Of a stretch of DNA of 64,000 bases, positions 46,901 through 56,902 are shown one piece after another. The notes under the pieces were generated by a model. That model saw only the letters and a list, made by a program, of their open reading frames with translations, was not told the origin of the DNA and made no database searches. The stretch is from Pseudeuparius sepicola. Lineage: Eukaryota > Arthropoda > Insecta > Coleoptera > Anthribidae. The position numbers and the translations under genes are program-made. Every line of letters starts with the position of its first letter. Position 1 is the first letter of the stretch. The stretch lies in contig OY987303.1 of the NCBI GenBank assembly GCA_963920635.1, positions 49,909,223 through 49,973,222 on the forward strand, written 5' to 3'.

Positions 46901-49900
46901 CGACAAAACCGTATAAATGAAAGTTACTCAGAGTAGGTAACAATTTTTAATTAAAAAAATTTTTTAACAATCCTGGGCCTGCTTTGAGTTTTCTCCAATA
47001 TTTTCCAAAATACAAAGTAGGCCTAGAATTGTTAAACTTTGTCATTGTGCGCAGTTTTCCATTCTGAGGAAGATTTCTTAATACAGTTTTGTCGTATTAT
47101 TTACAGAAAACCATTTATGTGAAAAAAAAGGGAATAAAATCAAAAACATCAAAGAAACTTTGTACACCTAAGTAACTTGCCACAGTGAACAAATTTTCTT
47201 TATAACTTTTTTCACTATCTCTACAAATAAAGGCAGTTTACCCTTATACTAACTAACGTTTCTTCAATTTTCTGATCACCCGGTATATATAACTTAACTT
47301 TTTCCATGCCAATCTTATTTTAAGGATATGCAGACTTTTTTGCCATGAATGACTTTGTCGAAAAATTGAAAACAATTTTTTTTACAAGTATAGTTAAGTC
47401 CATCCGTGGACACACTGTATATAAAAACTATGTTTCTGGGGTTGTCACAGTGCTTAACCCCTTAATGATATACTTATTTTATCCTTACAAACCAAAGAGG
47501 ATACCACAATATAGAGAGTTCATCTTATGAAATATGTCAAATGGAGCCAAACTTTAAAAGGTAATTAATCCATTGTAGGTCACAGTGGATCTTCTTTCCA
47601 AGTTTTAAATTAATCTATAATAAATGACGAATGCAGTCTACTTCATAGTTTATCTGAACGATCTTATCGTGTGTGTGAAAAATTACGTAAAAGTTGGGCT
47701 CCATTTGACATATTTGACAAGATGAACTCTCTGTATTCTGGTATCCTCTTTGTTACACAAATACATGCATTTAAAATGTCCATTCCCAGAAAATTCTTCA
47801 AATCGAGAATATTCTCGGGAATATTCTCTACGATTTTGCGTTCTCGAGAATTTTCCATCACTAGGGATGTCATTACTAACATCATATCACTACCATTGCT
47901 ATCAACCACAAATATTGCCAATATTTTCTCTTTGTAGTAAATACAGAACAAACAGGCGTTAGTAAAATATCAAATATCTGCCTAGTTTTTTGTTTTACAT
48001 GATTTTTTTGTGCAGAATTAAATTATGTTGCAATCTGTGAAGTAATATGCAGGGTGTTCCGTTTAGAAAAAATACATTTTTGGTAATATCTCGTAAACAC
48101 AATATTCTTTTTTTTTTCTGTTTCGTAATCAGGGCAAACAAATACAGTTCTTTCAATAATAAAAAAGTTACCAATAGTGCCGACTTAATTTCGAACAGCC
48201 TGTATAAGCCATCCTGTATATATGAAGAAGTGTACAATTATGTTTAGCAGTATCAATATTTACCATCATTTCTGTATAAATGTTGTGATTTATTTATTTA
48301 TTAATGGGGAGAGGCCGACTCAGTAACACAAATAACACAATACAAAGGTTTACAAATTTTAGGTTATAGTTGCTGGGGGTACCATGAAACCGATTTCCGA
48401 ATTTCGTGACAGGCTGTTCATTTCGGCAGGCGTTGATCCGAGTAGAATATCCGAATTTTCGTGCGATCATATTGTGCCTCCCGAAAATATTTTGCCTGTA
48501 ATCGTAACGAGAGGAGCTAAAAATGAGAGGTTGCTCTTCAATTTCGAACACAGGATGTCGATGGTAAGGCGAGAAAGTTAGGTTGAGTATATAGTTATAT
48601 ATTGTCAACAGTATATATAACATGTAGTTACATAACTCTTTTACCGCAATATATTTGAAACTTGGAACATTTACAACCATGGTTGTGAAGTTGACAGAAA
48701 TCGTCCCTGAAACTCACTGCTGACATCTATCATCGGACCAATGAACCAAAATTATTAAAAATAATCACAAAGATGTATTTAAATAGTGGTCATTTCATCG
48801 CAATATCTAATAGGTGCGTCACATTAAATTAAACCCCATTTTTTGAGAAATAACTTAATTTTTATTTTGTCCGCAGGTAATTTTAACTTGACAGTCGTAA
48901 ACTCTATACGTCTTTCACCTAATGCATACAATATATTTTTAATATACACATAGGAAAATTTAAAGGAATGGAGATAAATTGTTTGATGTGCTACCTAGGT
49001 CTAGATAGCCATGCATTTGTCACTAAATTTTGCCTTTAATTTTTATTTTGCATTTTTTAAGTTGGTTAATGTTAAAAGCAAAGTGAATTCGTCAACATCT
49101 GTTAATTACTCCATTACTTTTGTGATTCGTACTTTCTCGACATTAAAGTTCCTTGCTTTTTCATAAGTAATTATTTAAATTAGGTTTGTTTTTGTTTACT
49201 ACTGTCACTTAGATTGTATAAGCGTGTGCTAGGACTGATGTGACAGGAGTGTAGCAATGACTGAAATTTGTTGATATTACAATGATCTTGCTGAAATGTT
49301 TCATAAATCAAAACTGTCGTAATGTTGCTCGTTGTGGGCAAACTGGAGAGTATGTAAGAAGACTAGGTCAAGGCAGAAAGTGCCCAATTTTGACAACTAG
49401 TACTTGAGATGGTCAATATACAGGGTGAGTCATTAATAACGACATATATTTTGGGCCAAAATATTAACGATTGAGGCTAATATGCCTTATAGAAATGTTG
49501 TTTGTTTAAGAGATACAGAGCGTTGATGTTTGTTTTTTGAAATTGCATTAGGCTACATCTCCCAACATAATCATCTGCTGAACTGAAATGTTTTTGGGGA
49601 TGAAGAATAAGCTGAAAATGTCCATTTCTATGTATCTCACAGGGGGCGCCACTTGCGCTGTTTTTGGGTCGTGCTTTTACTCGTAATTTTTTTGAGGTTA
49701 CCTTTTTGGCCCTGCAGGTCCATCATTTTAGTGCACCTTTTCATTCTGCAACAAAGAGGTACTCTTGTTTCATAACGATCAAATCAACCGTTTGCGTTGA
49801 AATTATCAAAACGCGCACCAAAACACCTCTTGACTTCAATATTTGAAAAATAAAATTTTCACCCACTGCACAACGACTGTACCATTTAAGGAGAGAGAAA

Positions 49901-52900
49901 AAAGCCATATGAACAATGTCCCAAAAAATGTTCACTTTCAAAATGGAAAGGATTGAAACTAGACAAAATTTGGACACCCTATTTCAAGAAAACGAAGAAG
50001 ACGAACGTTCATTTGGCGTTTTTTTCTTTATTTTCAATGTACAGTTGATCTGTAACATTTGAAAGCAGTAGGTGAAAATTTTATTTTTCAAATATTGAAG
50101 TCAAGAGGTGTTTTGGTGCACGTTTTGATAATTTCAACGCAAACGGTTGATTTGATCGTTATGAAACAAGAGTACCTCTTTGTTGCAGAATAAAAAGGTG
50201 CACTAAAATGATGGACCTGCAGGGCCAAGAAGGTAACCTCAAAAAAATTATGAGTAAAAGCACGACCCAAAAACAGCGCAAGACATTTGGACATTTTCAG
50301 CTTATTCTTCATCCCCAAAAACATAGCAGTGCCAAATTTCAGTTCAGCAGCATGATTATGTTGGGAGATGTAGCCAAAATGCAATTTCAAAAAACAAACT
50401 TCAACGCACTGTATCTTTTAAACAAACAACATTTCTATGAGGCATATTAGCCTCAATCGTAACATTTTGGCCCAAAATATATGCGGTTGCACTATGTGCT
50501 ATTATTAATGACTCACCCTGTATAGTTTTGCAAATACTCCGGAATAGGCGTCGAACGACCATTCTAATAAGAAAGCTGAAAGAAGTTCGTGGAACCGGAA
50601 TAAGTGAGTGTACAATTAGAAGAAGACTGGAGGAAGTAGATGTGAAGGCTTAGTGGTAAAAAAATTCCCAAAACTCCAGAAACCTTATCGAGTACCAAGA
50701 CTGGAAGAAGTATATGTGAAGGCTTAGTGGTAAAAAAATCCCCAAAACTCCAGAGACCTTATCGAGTACCGACCACGAGAAACTTTTGCTTGAGAACATC
50801 AAATTTGGAAGGACGATCAGTGGGGTCAAGCTTTGTTCAGGGGTGAGCAGTTTCTGCGTAAATTCGATTGATGATGATAGAGAAAGATTGTATCGACGTC
50901 CCGGAGAACAAAACGAACAATTTAATTTTGTTCCTACAGTTTCTTTAGGTAAAGGCTCAATTATGGTGTCGGGTGGTTTATATTTAGGGGCACCCACCGA
51001 GTTAGTATACCGTACTTTCACCGTTTTAGTATACAAAGCCATGGCTGGGCGGCACGCCGCCGTGTATTCGGCTAGGTTCGTCAGTCGTCGGCGGGGGGCG
51101 GGGCGTGTTCTTTGCTCGCAAAACTCGACTGACGAGCGGTGCGGGACTACTGTGTACTCCCCCCGCCAACGACTGACAAACCTAGCTGGACGCACGGCGA
51201 CGCGCGGCCTATTCACCTATGTCTACTAAAACGGTGAAAGTACGGTATAAGGGATATTTTGCAAGACCATCTAGTACCATTCGCCCCACAATCGGAGCCA
51301 ACTTACTCTTAATTCCAGACATTACTCGGCTACACCAGTTGACTGACTTTTTACATCAAATGGGAATACCGGCAATGAACTGACCTGCACGTTCTCCGGA
51401 CTTGAATTCAACTGAACACGTCTGAGATGTGATAGGCAGGCGATTTAAGCTTCGGTTTCCTAGGATAGCTGCGCTGCAATAGAACAGCTGTAATATGGTG
51501 TAAAAAAGAATGTTTATTACCGACAGGATATTATGGTCGTTATAATGTTGACCACAGATGTAAAGTTAAGAAAAGTTTTATATATATTTTTGCTTTTTCG
51601 CGAATAGGATATAATACAGCTGCATGGGTGCCTTAGACAGTAAGCACATAAGAATAAAGGCACCTAAAAATAGTGAATTCGCTTTCTTATAAGGAATTTT
51701 ATTCAATTGTTATGGTAGCAATTGTTTGTGCAGATTGTACATTTTTTGCAAAACATATCGGTTCTTATGGTAGAGAAGCAGATGCTGGGATTTATTTGAA
51801 AAGTCAATTTGGAAGTAAAATTCAAAACAGTGAGTTTAATATGCTTTCTCCTCAAACACTTCCAGGAACAGATATTCTCGTACCACACTTGATTGTTGGA
51901 GTTGAAGCTTTTTCACTACACGGAAATTTAATGAAACCATACCCAAGAAGACAATCATTGGTTGATCACTCAGAAGCCATATATAATTACAGACTATCCA
52001 GAGCCAGGAGAACAACCGTCAACACTTTTGGAATACTTTGTGCTTATTTTAGAATTTTTTTCCATCCTATTGTGACTAAACCGGAAAATACGGATGAAGT
52101 AATTACATCTGCCTAATATAATATTTTAAGATAATCGAAAGTACTTGCTCCTAATGAAGGTATGGATCTTATCATCGATGGAGGAAGGAATGGCAAATAA
52201 TAATTGTGCGCGAAATTCGCCAACAGAAATTCATGATCCATTCAGAACTTATTTTAACGGGCCAGGTCAAGTAGCATGGCAAAACAATTTGTTTATGCAA
52301 CATTAACACAACATTAATTTTTTATCATTAACTTTTTCTTTGTCGTTAAGGTACGTTTATACAGTGTGTCCCGTTTTTCATGTTAACACCCCTGAAAATC
52401 TAAGTAGGCTGAAGGAATTGAACGGGGCAATTTTTTTATAGATATGTCCCTGAAAGGTCATCATTTGCGAAGTATTGGTTTGGCATTGCCGCGAAAGCCT
52501 GGCCTACTGCGATTTTTTAAAGGGGTGCGTTTTTCGAAAAACCATATTAGGCATTTTTTTATTTAAAATCTGACACCACAGCGTTAATCAGCACACACCG
52601 AAACCCCCATATACCAAATTTGAACAAAAAATATACAGGGAGTTCCACTCTGCAGGGTGTCAAAGTTGAGCAAAATAGGAATTTTAAAGGCATCTGCCAA
52701 GTCAAGTGTGCCATGGAATCCCCTCAAAACAGTTGAATGTTCAACAGGACCACTCAAGGTATTGGTGTGCAAAGGTCCAATACAAAATATACAGAGTGTT
52801 CTTATCTGTGCCATCTCAAATTACTGAATTTTTAGAACTTATATACGGGTCAAAAATCGAGTGTATTAAATCCGCTTCACATACTATAAACGAACTAAAT

Positions 52901-55900
52901 TTAAAAAATACAGAAGCTTGCCAGTCAGTAAGTGTAAGACAGTGACTTTGTTGAGAAAGGTCCAATAATTTAAATTGTTTTTATTTGTTGGTTGGCATTT
53001 TGTAAAGAAATGAATTACTTTTGTGTTTATTAATATTTTTCCAATGATTCCAGAGCACTCCTGACCAGCATAAAGTTTAATAAAAATTCAGAATTTTGAG
53101 ATGGCTCAGAGAAAAATACCCTGTATAAATTTGTAGTAAATCTTTTCACACCAACATTTTGAGTGGTCCTGTTGACCATGAAACTGTTTGGAAGGGATTC
53201 CATGGCACACTTGACTCGCCAGATGTCTTTAAAATTCCTATTTTGCTCAACTTTGACACCCTACAGAATGGAACTCCCTGTATATTTTTTGTTCAAATTT
53301 GGTATATGGGGATTTCGGTGTGTGCTGATTAACGCTGTGGTGTCAGATTTTAAATAAAAAAATGCCTAATATGGTTTTTTGAAAAACGCACCCCTTTAAA
53401 AAATCGCAGTAGGCCAGGCTTTCGTGGCAATGTCAAACCAATACTTCGCAAATGATGACCTTTCAGGGACATATCTATAAAAAAATTGCCCCATTCAATT
53501 CCTTCAGCCTACTTAGATTTTCAGGGGTGTTAACATGAAAAACGGGACACACTGTATATTATTTAACTAAAGAAATATATGAGTTAATATTATTGCTATT
53601 ATTATTAGTCAACAACATTGGGTTCTTAAATGTTGCTACTCTTCAAAGAGAATTTTGCAAAAATATAATCTGAAAGGATCTTTATGACGTAAGGTACCTT
53701 CAATTCGTTAAAGTCAATCACCCATAAAAATACGTGTGCACTTTATCTCATATACCTTTTCTATATAAATACCAGAATTTAAAAATACGGACCTGTAAAA
53801 TAATACATACCTTTCTTATTTATGATATACGCTATGTTGCTCCAAAGACTATTCTTAAATTGAGTTTTTCTGTAGTCCTTGCATTTCACATTATACAGGG
53901 TGTTCCAATTTCAAGTAGAAAAGTTCATATAAACATATGTCCTAAAAATTCTGGTTTGAAGATACAGGGTGTCAAAGTTTAAAAAAAAATTCGTTTTTTT
54001 ATTAATATCTCAAAGGTCTTTTCGCCGATTTTGTTGAAATGTTGCAGTGTTATTCATTGTGATAAGACGCTAAGTTAGCACTAATTAGATGATAATTATG
54101 ATTTCCAGTGATGCCCCGGGGGGCAGTCTCTTGAATATTATTGACAAAAAATTTACGTCACTCACTTTTTTAAAAAAAATATATTTTTTTCGGATTAAGC
54201 AGCTTGAAATACAACTTTTTTGTCTCTTGATATTTTTTTGTATCTTACTTCATTTTCGATGAAAAAAAAAAAATAAAAACCACTTTATTGCATGTCAAAA
54301 AATTGTTAAAATAAAATCAATAACCACCTCCGGCTTCTATGCAGGCTTCTGCTCTTCTCATCGAGTGACGAACTCTTTCGAAAATTCCAGGAGTGTTGCG
54401 TGTGGTTTCACATCCATCAAAAATTCTATTCCTTAATTGTTCCAGACCAGACTTTTTAGGACACATGTTTATATGAACTTTTGTACTTGAAATTGGTCCA
54501 GGAATGCACCCTTGGAATTATGGCCTATCATTAAGTAACACCCTGTATAAGGGTTCATGATTTTTCACAAAATCAACACTTCATCTTCCTCCATCGTCCA
54601 GACTACATTGTTATTAGTACCGGACATTATTTTTTCAAATTCGAAGCAGCAGCAGCAAATATACTATACCCGGATAAAAAAAACGTTGCATGTATGTACT
54701 GTCTCCTACCGCTATGACGGCCACCAAGAAAATGATGGTGCTCTTTTTTTTACGTTGCGGTGCATGCTACTGCTTCTTAAAAAACCGCAAACATGCAAAA
54801 TGTATAGACCGCGTTTATTTATTATGTCATTTACATTATAGTACGGGGCCTTTCTATTGCCGCTATTCTATGCTAGGAAATCGTGGCTTTAGGGAAAGAA
54901 TTCCTGCTATTACACAGGAGAAGTAAGAGCCGTTCTATATTTGAAAATATGAAAGAATTTGCCCCAAGAAATGATCGATAATGTCATCAGAAGTATGAGA
55001 AGGCGAAGGACTGTAGTCATAAGAACTTGTGGGGATACACGCATTACTGAAAAATCTCCTTGCATTTTTTCTTGATCATTAAATGTTTAAAACAAATCAA
55101 AATGTACAATTTTTTTTGCAATATGGTTTTAAACAATCTCCAAAATAGCACGAAACTTTCCAAAACAAAGTGCAATTAGTTATTTACTTTTGTTTCAAGA
55201 TATTCATCCGTTCAAATTCAAGTTATAAAAAACAAATAAAAACCGAAAAAAATGCAATATTTTCATTGTTCCTCTAAATATGCCAATGCCTGTATAATAA
55301 CAATAAACATTATATATTTTTTTATATTTTTAGGGAGACATTTTGACAGATATGTTGATGAAAATCTGTCAAATTGTCAGAGGTGGGATCGTGATATTTT
55401 TCCCATCTTACAAATACGAAAATTGGTTTGCGGAGAAAATAAAAAACATAAATTTTGGACTTCCCGTATTTCGCGAACCACAAAATTCTGCCTCTGTGGA
55501 TTCTGTCTTGGTGAAATATGCGGAAACTATTAGGAAATCCCCGAAAAGGAGTGCAATGATGTTCAGTGTGGTTGGTGAGAGAAAATCGAGATTAGAAACC
55601 ATCATAGCGCCTATAATTGTATGATTTTCAGGTGGCAAGCTCAGTGAAGGCTTAAATTTTAGCGACGACCTGGGAAGATGTGTTATAGTAGTTGGGATGC
55701 CATATGCCAACATAACTGCGGCAGACTTAAAGGAAAAAATGAATTATTTTGATAAAAAGGAGGTAAAGAAACTGATTCTTACCCGAAGAGTTTTTTTTAT
55801 ATAAAAATTATAGGGTTATGGAGCCGGCAAAAAATTCTACGAAAACATGTGTATGAAGGCTGTGAATCAGTGTATAGGTAGAGCCGTCAGACATAGAAAT

Positions 55901-56851
55901 GATTATGCTACTGTTTTGTTGTTGGATGAAAGATATGATAGATTAGCAACAAGGAATGCTCTGCCGAATTGGATAAAAAGATCTCTTGTAACTGCAACAA
56001 GTGAAGAAGCTTACAGGCAAATTGATAAGGTAAGGAAAAACAGGGTGATTGTAATTTTCACAACCTATACAAAATTTATAGGATTCGTTCTAAAACCTCT
56101 AGAATCTTTTTAGAGAAAAACAGTTAATTATTTTATTTTTGAGTTATGCTAAATAGTCTTTGACCCTAAACTTTTTATTGGAGGTAGAGTTATGTTCCGG
56201 GAGCATAACTATATGTCGTTAAACTCAAAAATATAATTTACGTTTTTCAATGAAGAGTTTCAATAGTGCTGGAACAGTTAAAGTGACCTGCTTAAGTTGG
56301 TATATTTCTATATTAGAGATTGCTGTCAGCAGTTGTAACTAGGTACTTGACTTGACAACTTAATCTATTAGAAGAAATTTAAATAACTTAGTTATTATTG
56401 AAACAAGTTTAATTTCGTAATTTTGCAAAATTGTAGGATATACAGTGTCCGGCAGAAACTACACACCATAGATAGAGTTTTTTCATTTTACATTTATCAG
56501 AAAATAGTATTCTTGATAAAAGTTTATGCATTCCTGCAAACTCAAAACACAGTTTTCCAAATTTGAATATCTCCTGCAAAATAAAAGCGAAAAAAATCCT
56601 ATTTTTTGGTGAAAACTTTCTAAAGAGTCACTGTTTACGAATATATATGATATTCTCGAAATTGATTGTAAAAATCAAATGCTACAACTAAAACTAATAA
56701 TAAAAAAGTTGAGTTAACTAAATTTAATCAATCACCCTATACTAGACGTATCTTTATATCAAATCTTTGTGGCATCTAGTAACTTAGTAAGAAATAAACT
56801 TTGTTTCAGTTTTTTGAAAAGAAACAGCAGGAATATGGCAACTTTCCTTAG
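37969..56851 (+). CDS. DDX11: DDX11/ChlR1 Fe-S DNA helicase, complete, 11 exons
   Basis: Nuclear 5'-3' XPD-family helicase (SF2) involved in sister-chromatid cohesion and G4/replication-fork processing. Exons: 37969-38118, 38178-38600, 38651-38817, 44845-45359, 45476-45603, 45654-45974, 48363-48563, 55334-55574, 55632-55762, 55814-56029, 56810-56851. All have GT..AG borders and matching phases, giving 844 aa (human about 906-970). Walker A SPTGTGKS is at 46-53, split by intron 1. A charged insert lies near 150-190. Motif CSRTHSQ is encoded at the start of exon 3. Fe-S ligand candidates are Cys248, 276 or 278, and 313. DEAH is at 356-359, the motif V region [12 protein letters not shown] spans the exon 8/9 junction, and motif [10 protein letters not shown] is at 778-785. 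Start chosen as the first Met before NENEEET, with the family's [10 protein letters not shown] block at about 16-25. Introns 3 and 7 (about 6 and 6.8 kb) are filled with transposons. The coding frame is intact. Confidence 0.97.
39527..39745. mobile_element. Half element related to 8510-9630
   Basis: It shares TTTTTACAGAAAC-type sequence, AAAAAAGTTACGGCCACT and the AAATCGATATTTGTC-type block (complement) with the foldback at 8510-9630. It ends CTACCCTGTA. One half only. Confidence 0.6.
39955..40232. repeat. Inverted repeat around CCCTGTATCTCGGAAACGAA
   Basis: CACCCTGTATCTCGGAAACG at 39955 is mirrored by CGTTTCCGAGATACAGGATG at about 40205. The arms are about 45 bp. A small foldback element or the inner arms of a larger one in DDX11 intron 3. 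Confidence 0.6.
40651..42137 (+). pseudogene. Unidentified two-exon coding unit interrupted by a hAT element
   Basis: Nested in DDX11 intron 3 on the same strand. Piece one (about 40651-40749) follows a pyrimidine-rich TTTTGTACAG acceptor, contains [20 protein letters not shown], and ends at a consensus donor (CATAG|GTAAGT). Piece two starts after TTTTTAG at about 40828 with [16 protein letters not shown]; the join is phase-correct. The frame meets the hAT insert at 40929. It resumes after 41991 as [19 protein letters not shown] and stops at 42137, followed by AATAAA near 42218. It is not a DDX11 exon: its phase does not fit exon 3. FHRF..W resembles a THAP finger, but the Cys/His set is incomplete. 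Family unknown; upstream exon not found. Confidence 0.5.
40929..41991. mobile_element. hAT-type insertion with 8-bp duplication GAGATGAG
   Basis: It is flanked by GAGATGAG at 40921-40928 and 41992-41999. The ends carry inverted TAGACGTGACC / GGTTACGTCTA-like sequence followed by G-rich (left) and C-rich (right) tracts, as in many hAT ends. The body is 1063 bp with no transposase frame. A TACAGGGTGATCC end near 41533 suggests a further nested fragment. Confidence 0.8.
42138..43344. other. DDX11 intron 3, nothing further supported
   Basis: AT-rich intron sequence apart from the AATAAA noted for the nested unit and a lone TACAGGGTATTCCC end near 43177. Confidence 0.35.
43345..43640. repeat. Dispersed repeat shared with 59515-59790
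   Basis: Both copies hold a GGRTCACC..RCGAACCGAC-like start (more diverged here), GCTCTACCTA, and a well-matched end around CTATAGGAAACAATTTCGCAATG and AAAAGTTAAATGA. Non-coding, class unknown. Confidence 0.6.
43906..44332 (+). pseudogene. Mariner-type transposase tail broken by a MITE
   Basis: FPQSWIGRK is encoded just before the MITE (43906-43932). After it, from 44114, comes [14 protein letters not shown] with the third catalytic Asp. A frameshift follows, then [14 protein letters not shown], and further on [20 protein letters not shown] up to a stop at 44332. Multiple breaks; inactive. Confidence 0.75.
43933..44113. mobile_element. MITE, CGTTGACTGACG family, copy 2 (inside a transposase gene)
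   Basis: 181 bp, closely similar to copies 1 and 3. The left end reads CGTGACTGACG, with two bases lost. No target duplication is visible, and about six codons of the host transposase expected between WIGRK and the SPDL-type motif are missing. Insertion was therefore accompanied by a deletion. Confidence 0.85.
46662..47325. mobile_element. Foldback element in DDX11 intron 6
   Basis: TTAAAATAAGATTGGCATGG at the left mirrors CCATGCCAATCTTATTTTAA at the right. The arms also share TAGGCCTACTTTGATTTTT-type sequence. Non-coding. A G-run and GGGGGGGGGCAAGGGGGG lie just before it (about 46606). Confidence 0.75.
47384..47420. mobile_element. Lone foldback terminus
   Basis: AGTATAGTTAAGTCCATCC followed by GTGGACACACTGTATA; the same terminus as at 1-42. 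Confidence 0.6.
47776..47862. promoter_or_regulatory. Cluster of heat-shock-element-like GAAnnTTC units
   Basis: AGAAAATTCTTC, GAGAATATTCTC and GGAATATTCTC occur within 60 bp, followed by CGAGAATTTTCC. GAAnnTTC is the HSF half-site pair. It lies in DDX11 intron 6. It could equally be repeat sequence with chance palindromes. Confidence 0.25.
48051..48195. repeat. Possible short foldback remnant
   Basis: GCAGGGTGTTCCGTTTAG at 48051 faces CGAACAGCCTGTATA near 48190, loosely mirrored. Weak pairing only. Confidence 0.35.
48564..49418. other. DDX11 intron 7, first part, nothing supported
   Basis: AT-rich intron sequence with no transposon end or coding frame seen. Confidence 0.4.
49419..50522. 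mobile_element. Foldback element, 1.1 kb, relative of 3866-5028
   Basis: TACAGGGTGAGTCATTAATA mirrors TATTAATGACTCACCCTGTA. The arms pair over most of their length. Interior words such as GGTCCATCATTTTAGTGCAC and TACTCTTGTTTCATAA are shared with 3866-5028, so the two are one family with different termini. Confidence 0.85.
50530..51480 (+). pseudogene. Tc1-type transposase remnant, split by a palindromic MITE
   Basis: In shifting + frames: [16 protein letters not shown] (about 50610), [14 protein letters not shown] (about 50800), [15 protein letters not shown] (about 50880), [15 protein letters not shown] (about 50950), then the MITE. After it come [14 protein letters not shown] (about 51256) and [22 protein letters not shown] sequence (about 51400). 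A 74-bp tandem duplication (starts about 50627 and 50701) and frameshifts break it. Confidence 0.75.
51004..51250. mobile_element. GC-rich palindromic MITE
   Basis: TATACCGTACTTTCACCG at the left mirrors CGGTGAAAGTACGGTATA at the right. Inside, GGCTAGGTTCGTCAGTCG and a GGCGGGGGG tract mirror their complements. It interrupts the Tc1 remnant, so it is younger. Its GC content is far above the surroundings. Confidence 0.8.
51673..52116 (+). pseudogene. PIF/Harbinger transposase (DDE_Tnp_4) fragment
   Basis: A 148-codon open piece reading [55 protein letters not shown] and [19 protein letters not shown]. These are the ordered motifs of Harbinger nucleases. SDGG is AGIY-degenerate here, and the second catalytic Asp position reads GVEAF where DDAF is usual, so it is likely inactive. 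The N-terminus is missing. It lies in DDX11 intron 7. Confidence 0.8.
52360..53556. mobile_element. Foldback element, 1.2 kb
   Basis: TACAGTGTGTCCCGTTTTTC mirrors GAAAAACGGGACACACTGTA, a perfect 20-mer. Arms of roughly 400 bp pair, including GTCCCTGAAAGGTCATCATT and its complement. Because it lies in DDX11 intron 7, the pre-mRNA would carry this hairpin. Confidence 0.9.
53894..54547. mobile_element. Tc1/mariner foldback with a transposase tail
   Basis: The left end is TACAGGGTGTTCCAATTTC. The right arm carries GAAATTGG and ACATGTTTATATGAACTTTT, mirrored to the left arm, and the element ends CCCTGTA at 54547. It encloses a minus-strand transposase C-terminus at 54317-54447. Confidence 0.7.
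54317..54447 (-). pseudogene. Mariner-type transposase extreme C-terminus
   Basis: The minus strand reads [13 protein letters not shown], then [20 protein letters not shown] and a stop. This matches the usual C-terminal helix and the xxCIEAxGGxF ending of mariner-like transposases. Nothing upstream in frame. Confidence 0.7.
54548..55333. other. DDX11 intron 7, last part, nothing supported
   Basis: AT-rich. Open frames at 54557-54926 are shadows without family motifs. Confidence 0.35.
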
Positions 56852-56884
56852 TTTTTATTTTTTATATTTAAGTGTAAAAAAAGT

Positions 56885-56898
56885 TTTATTTAAATAAA
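56885..56898. terminator. Facing polyadenylation signals of DDX11 and PUS3
   Basis: AATAAA on the + strand (56893-56898) lies 42 nt past the DDX11 stop. TTTATT (56885-56890), which is AATAAA on the minus strand, lies 13 nt past the PUS3 stop. The two transcripts must overlap at their 3' ends if these are used. Confidence 0.6.
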
Positions 56899-56902
56899 AG
56901 TT

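Noticed and set aside
50650..51229. Open frames of 188 and 147 codons on opposite strands
   Set aside because: They run through a Tc1 remnant into a GC-rich palindrome. Length comes from the stop-poor GC-rich sequence, not from a gene.
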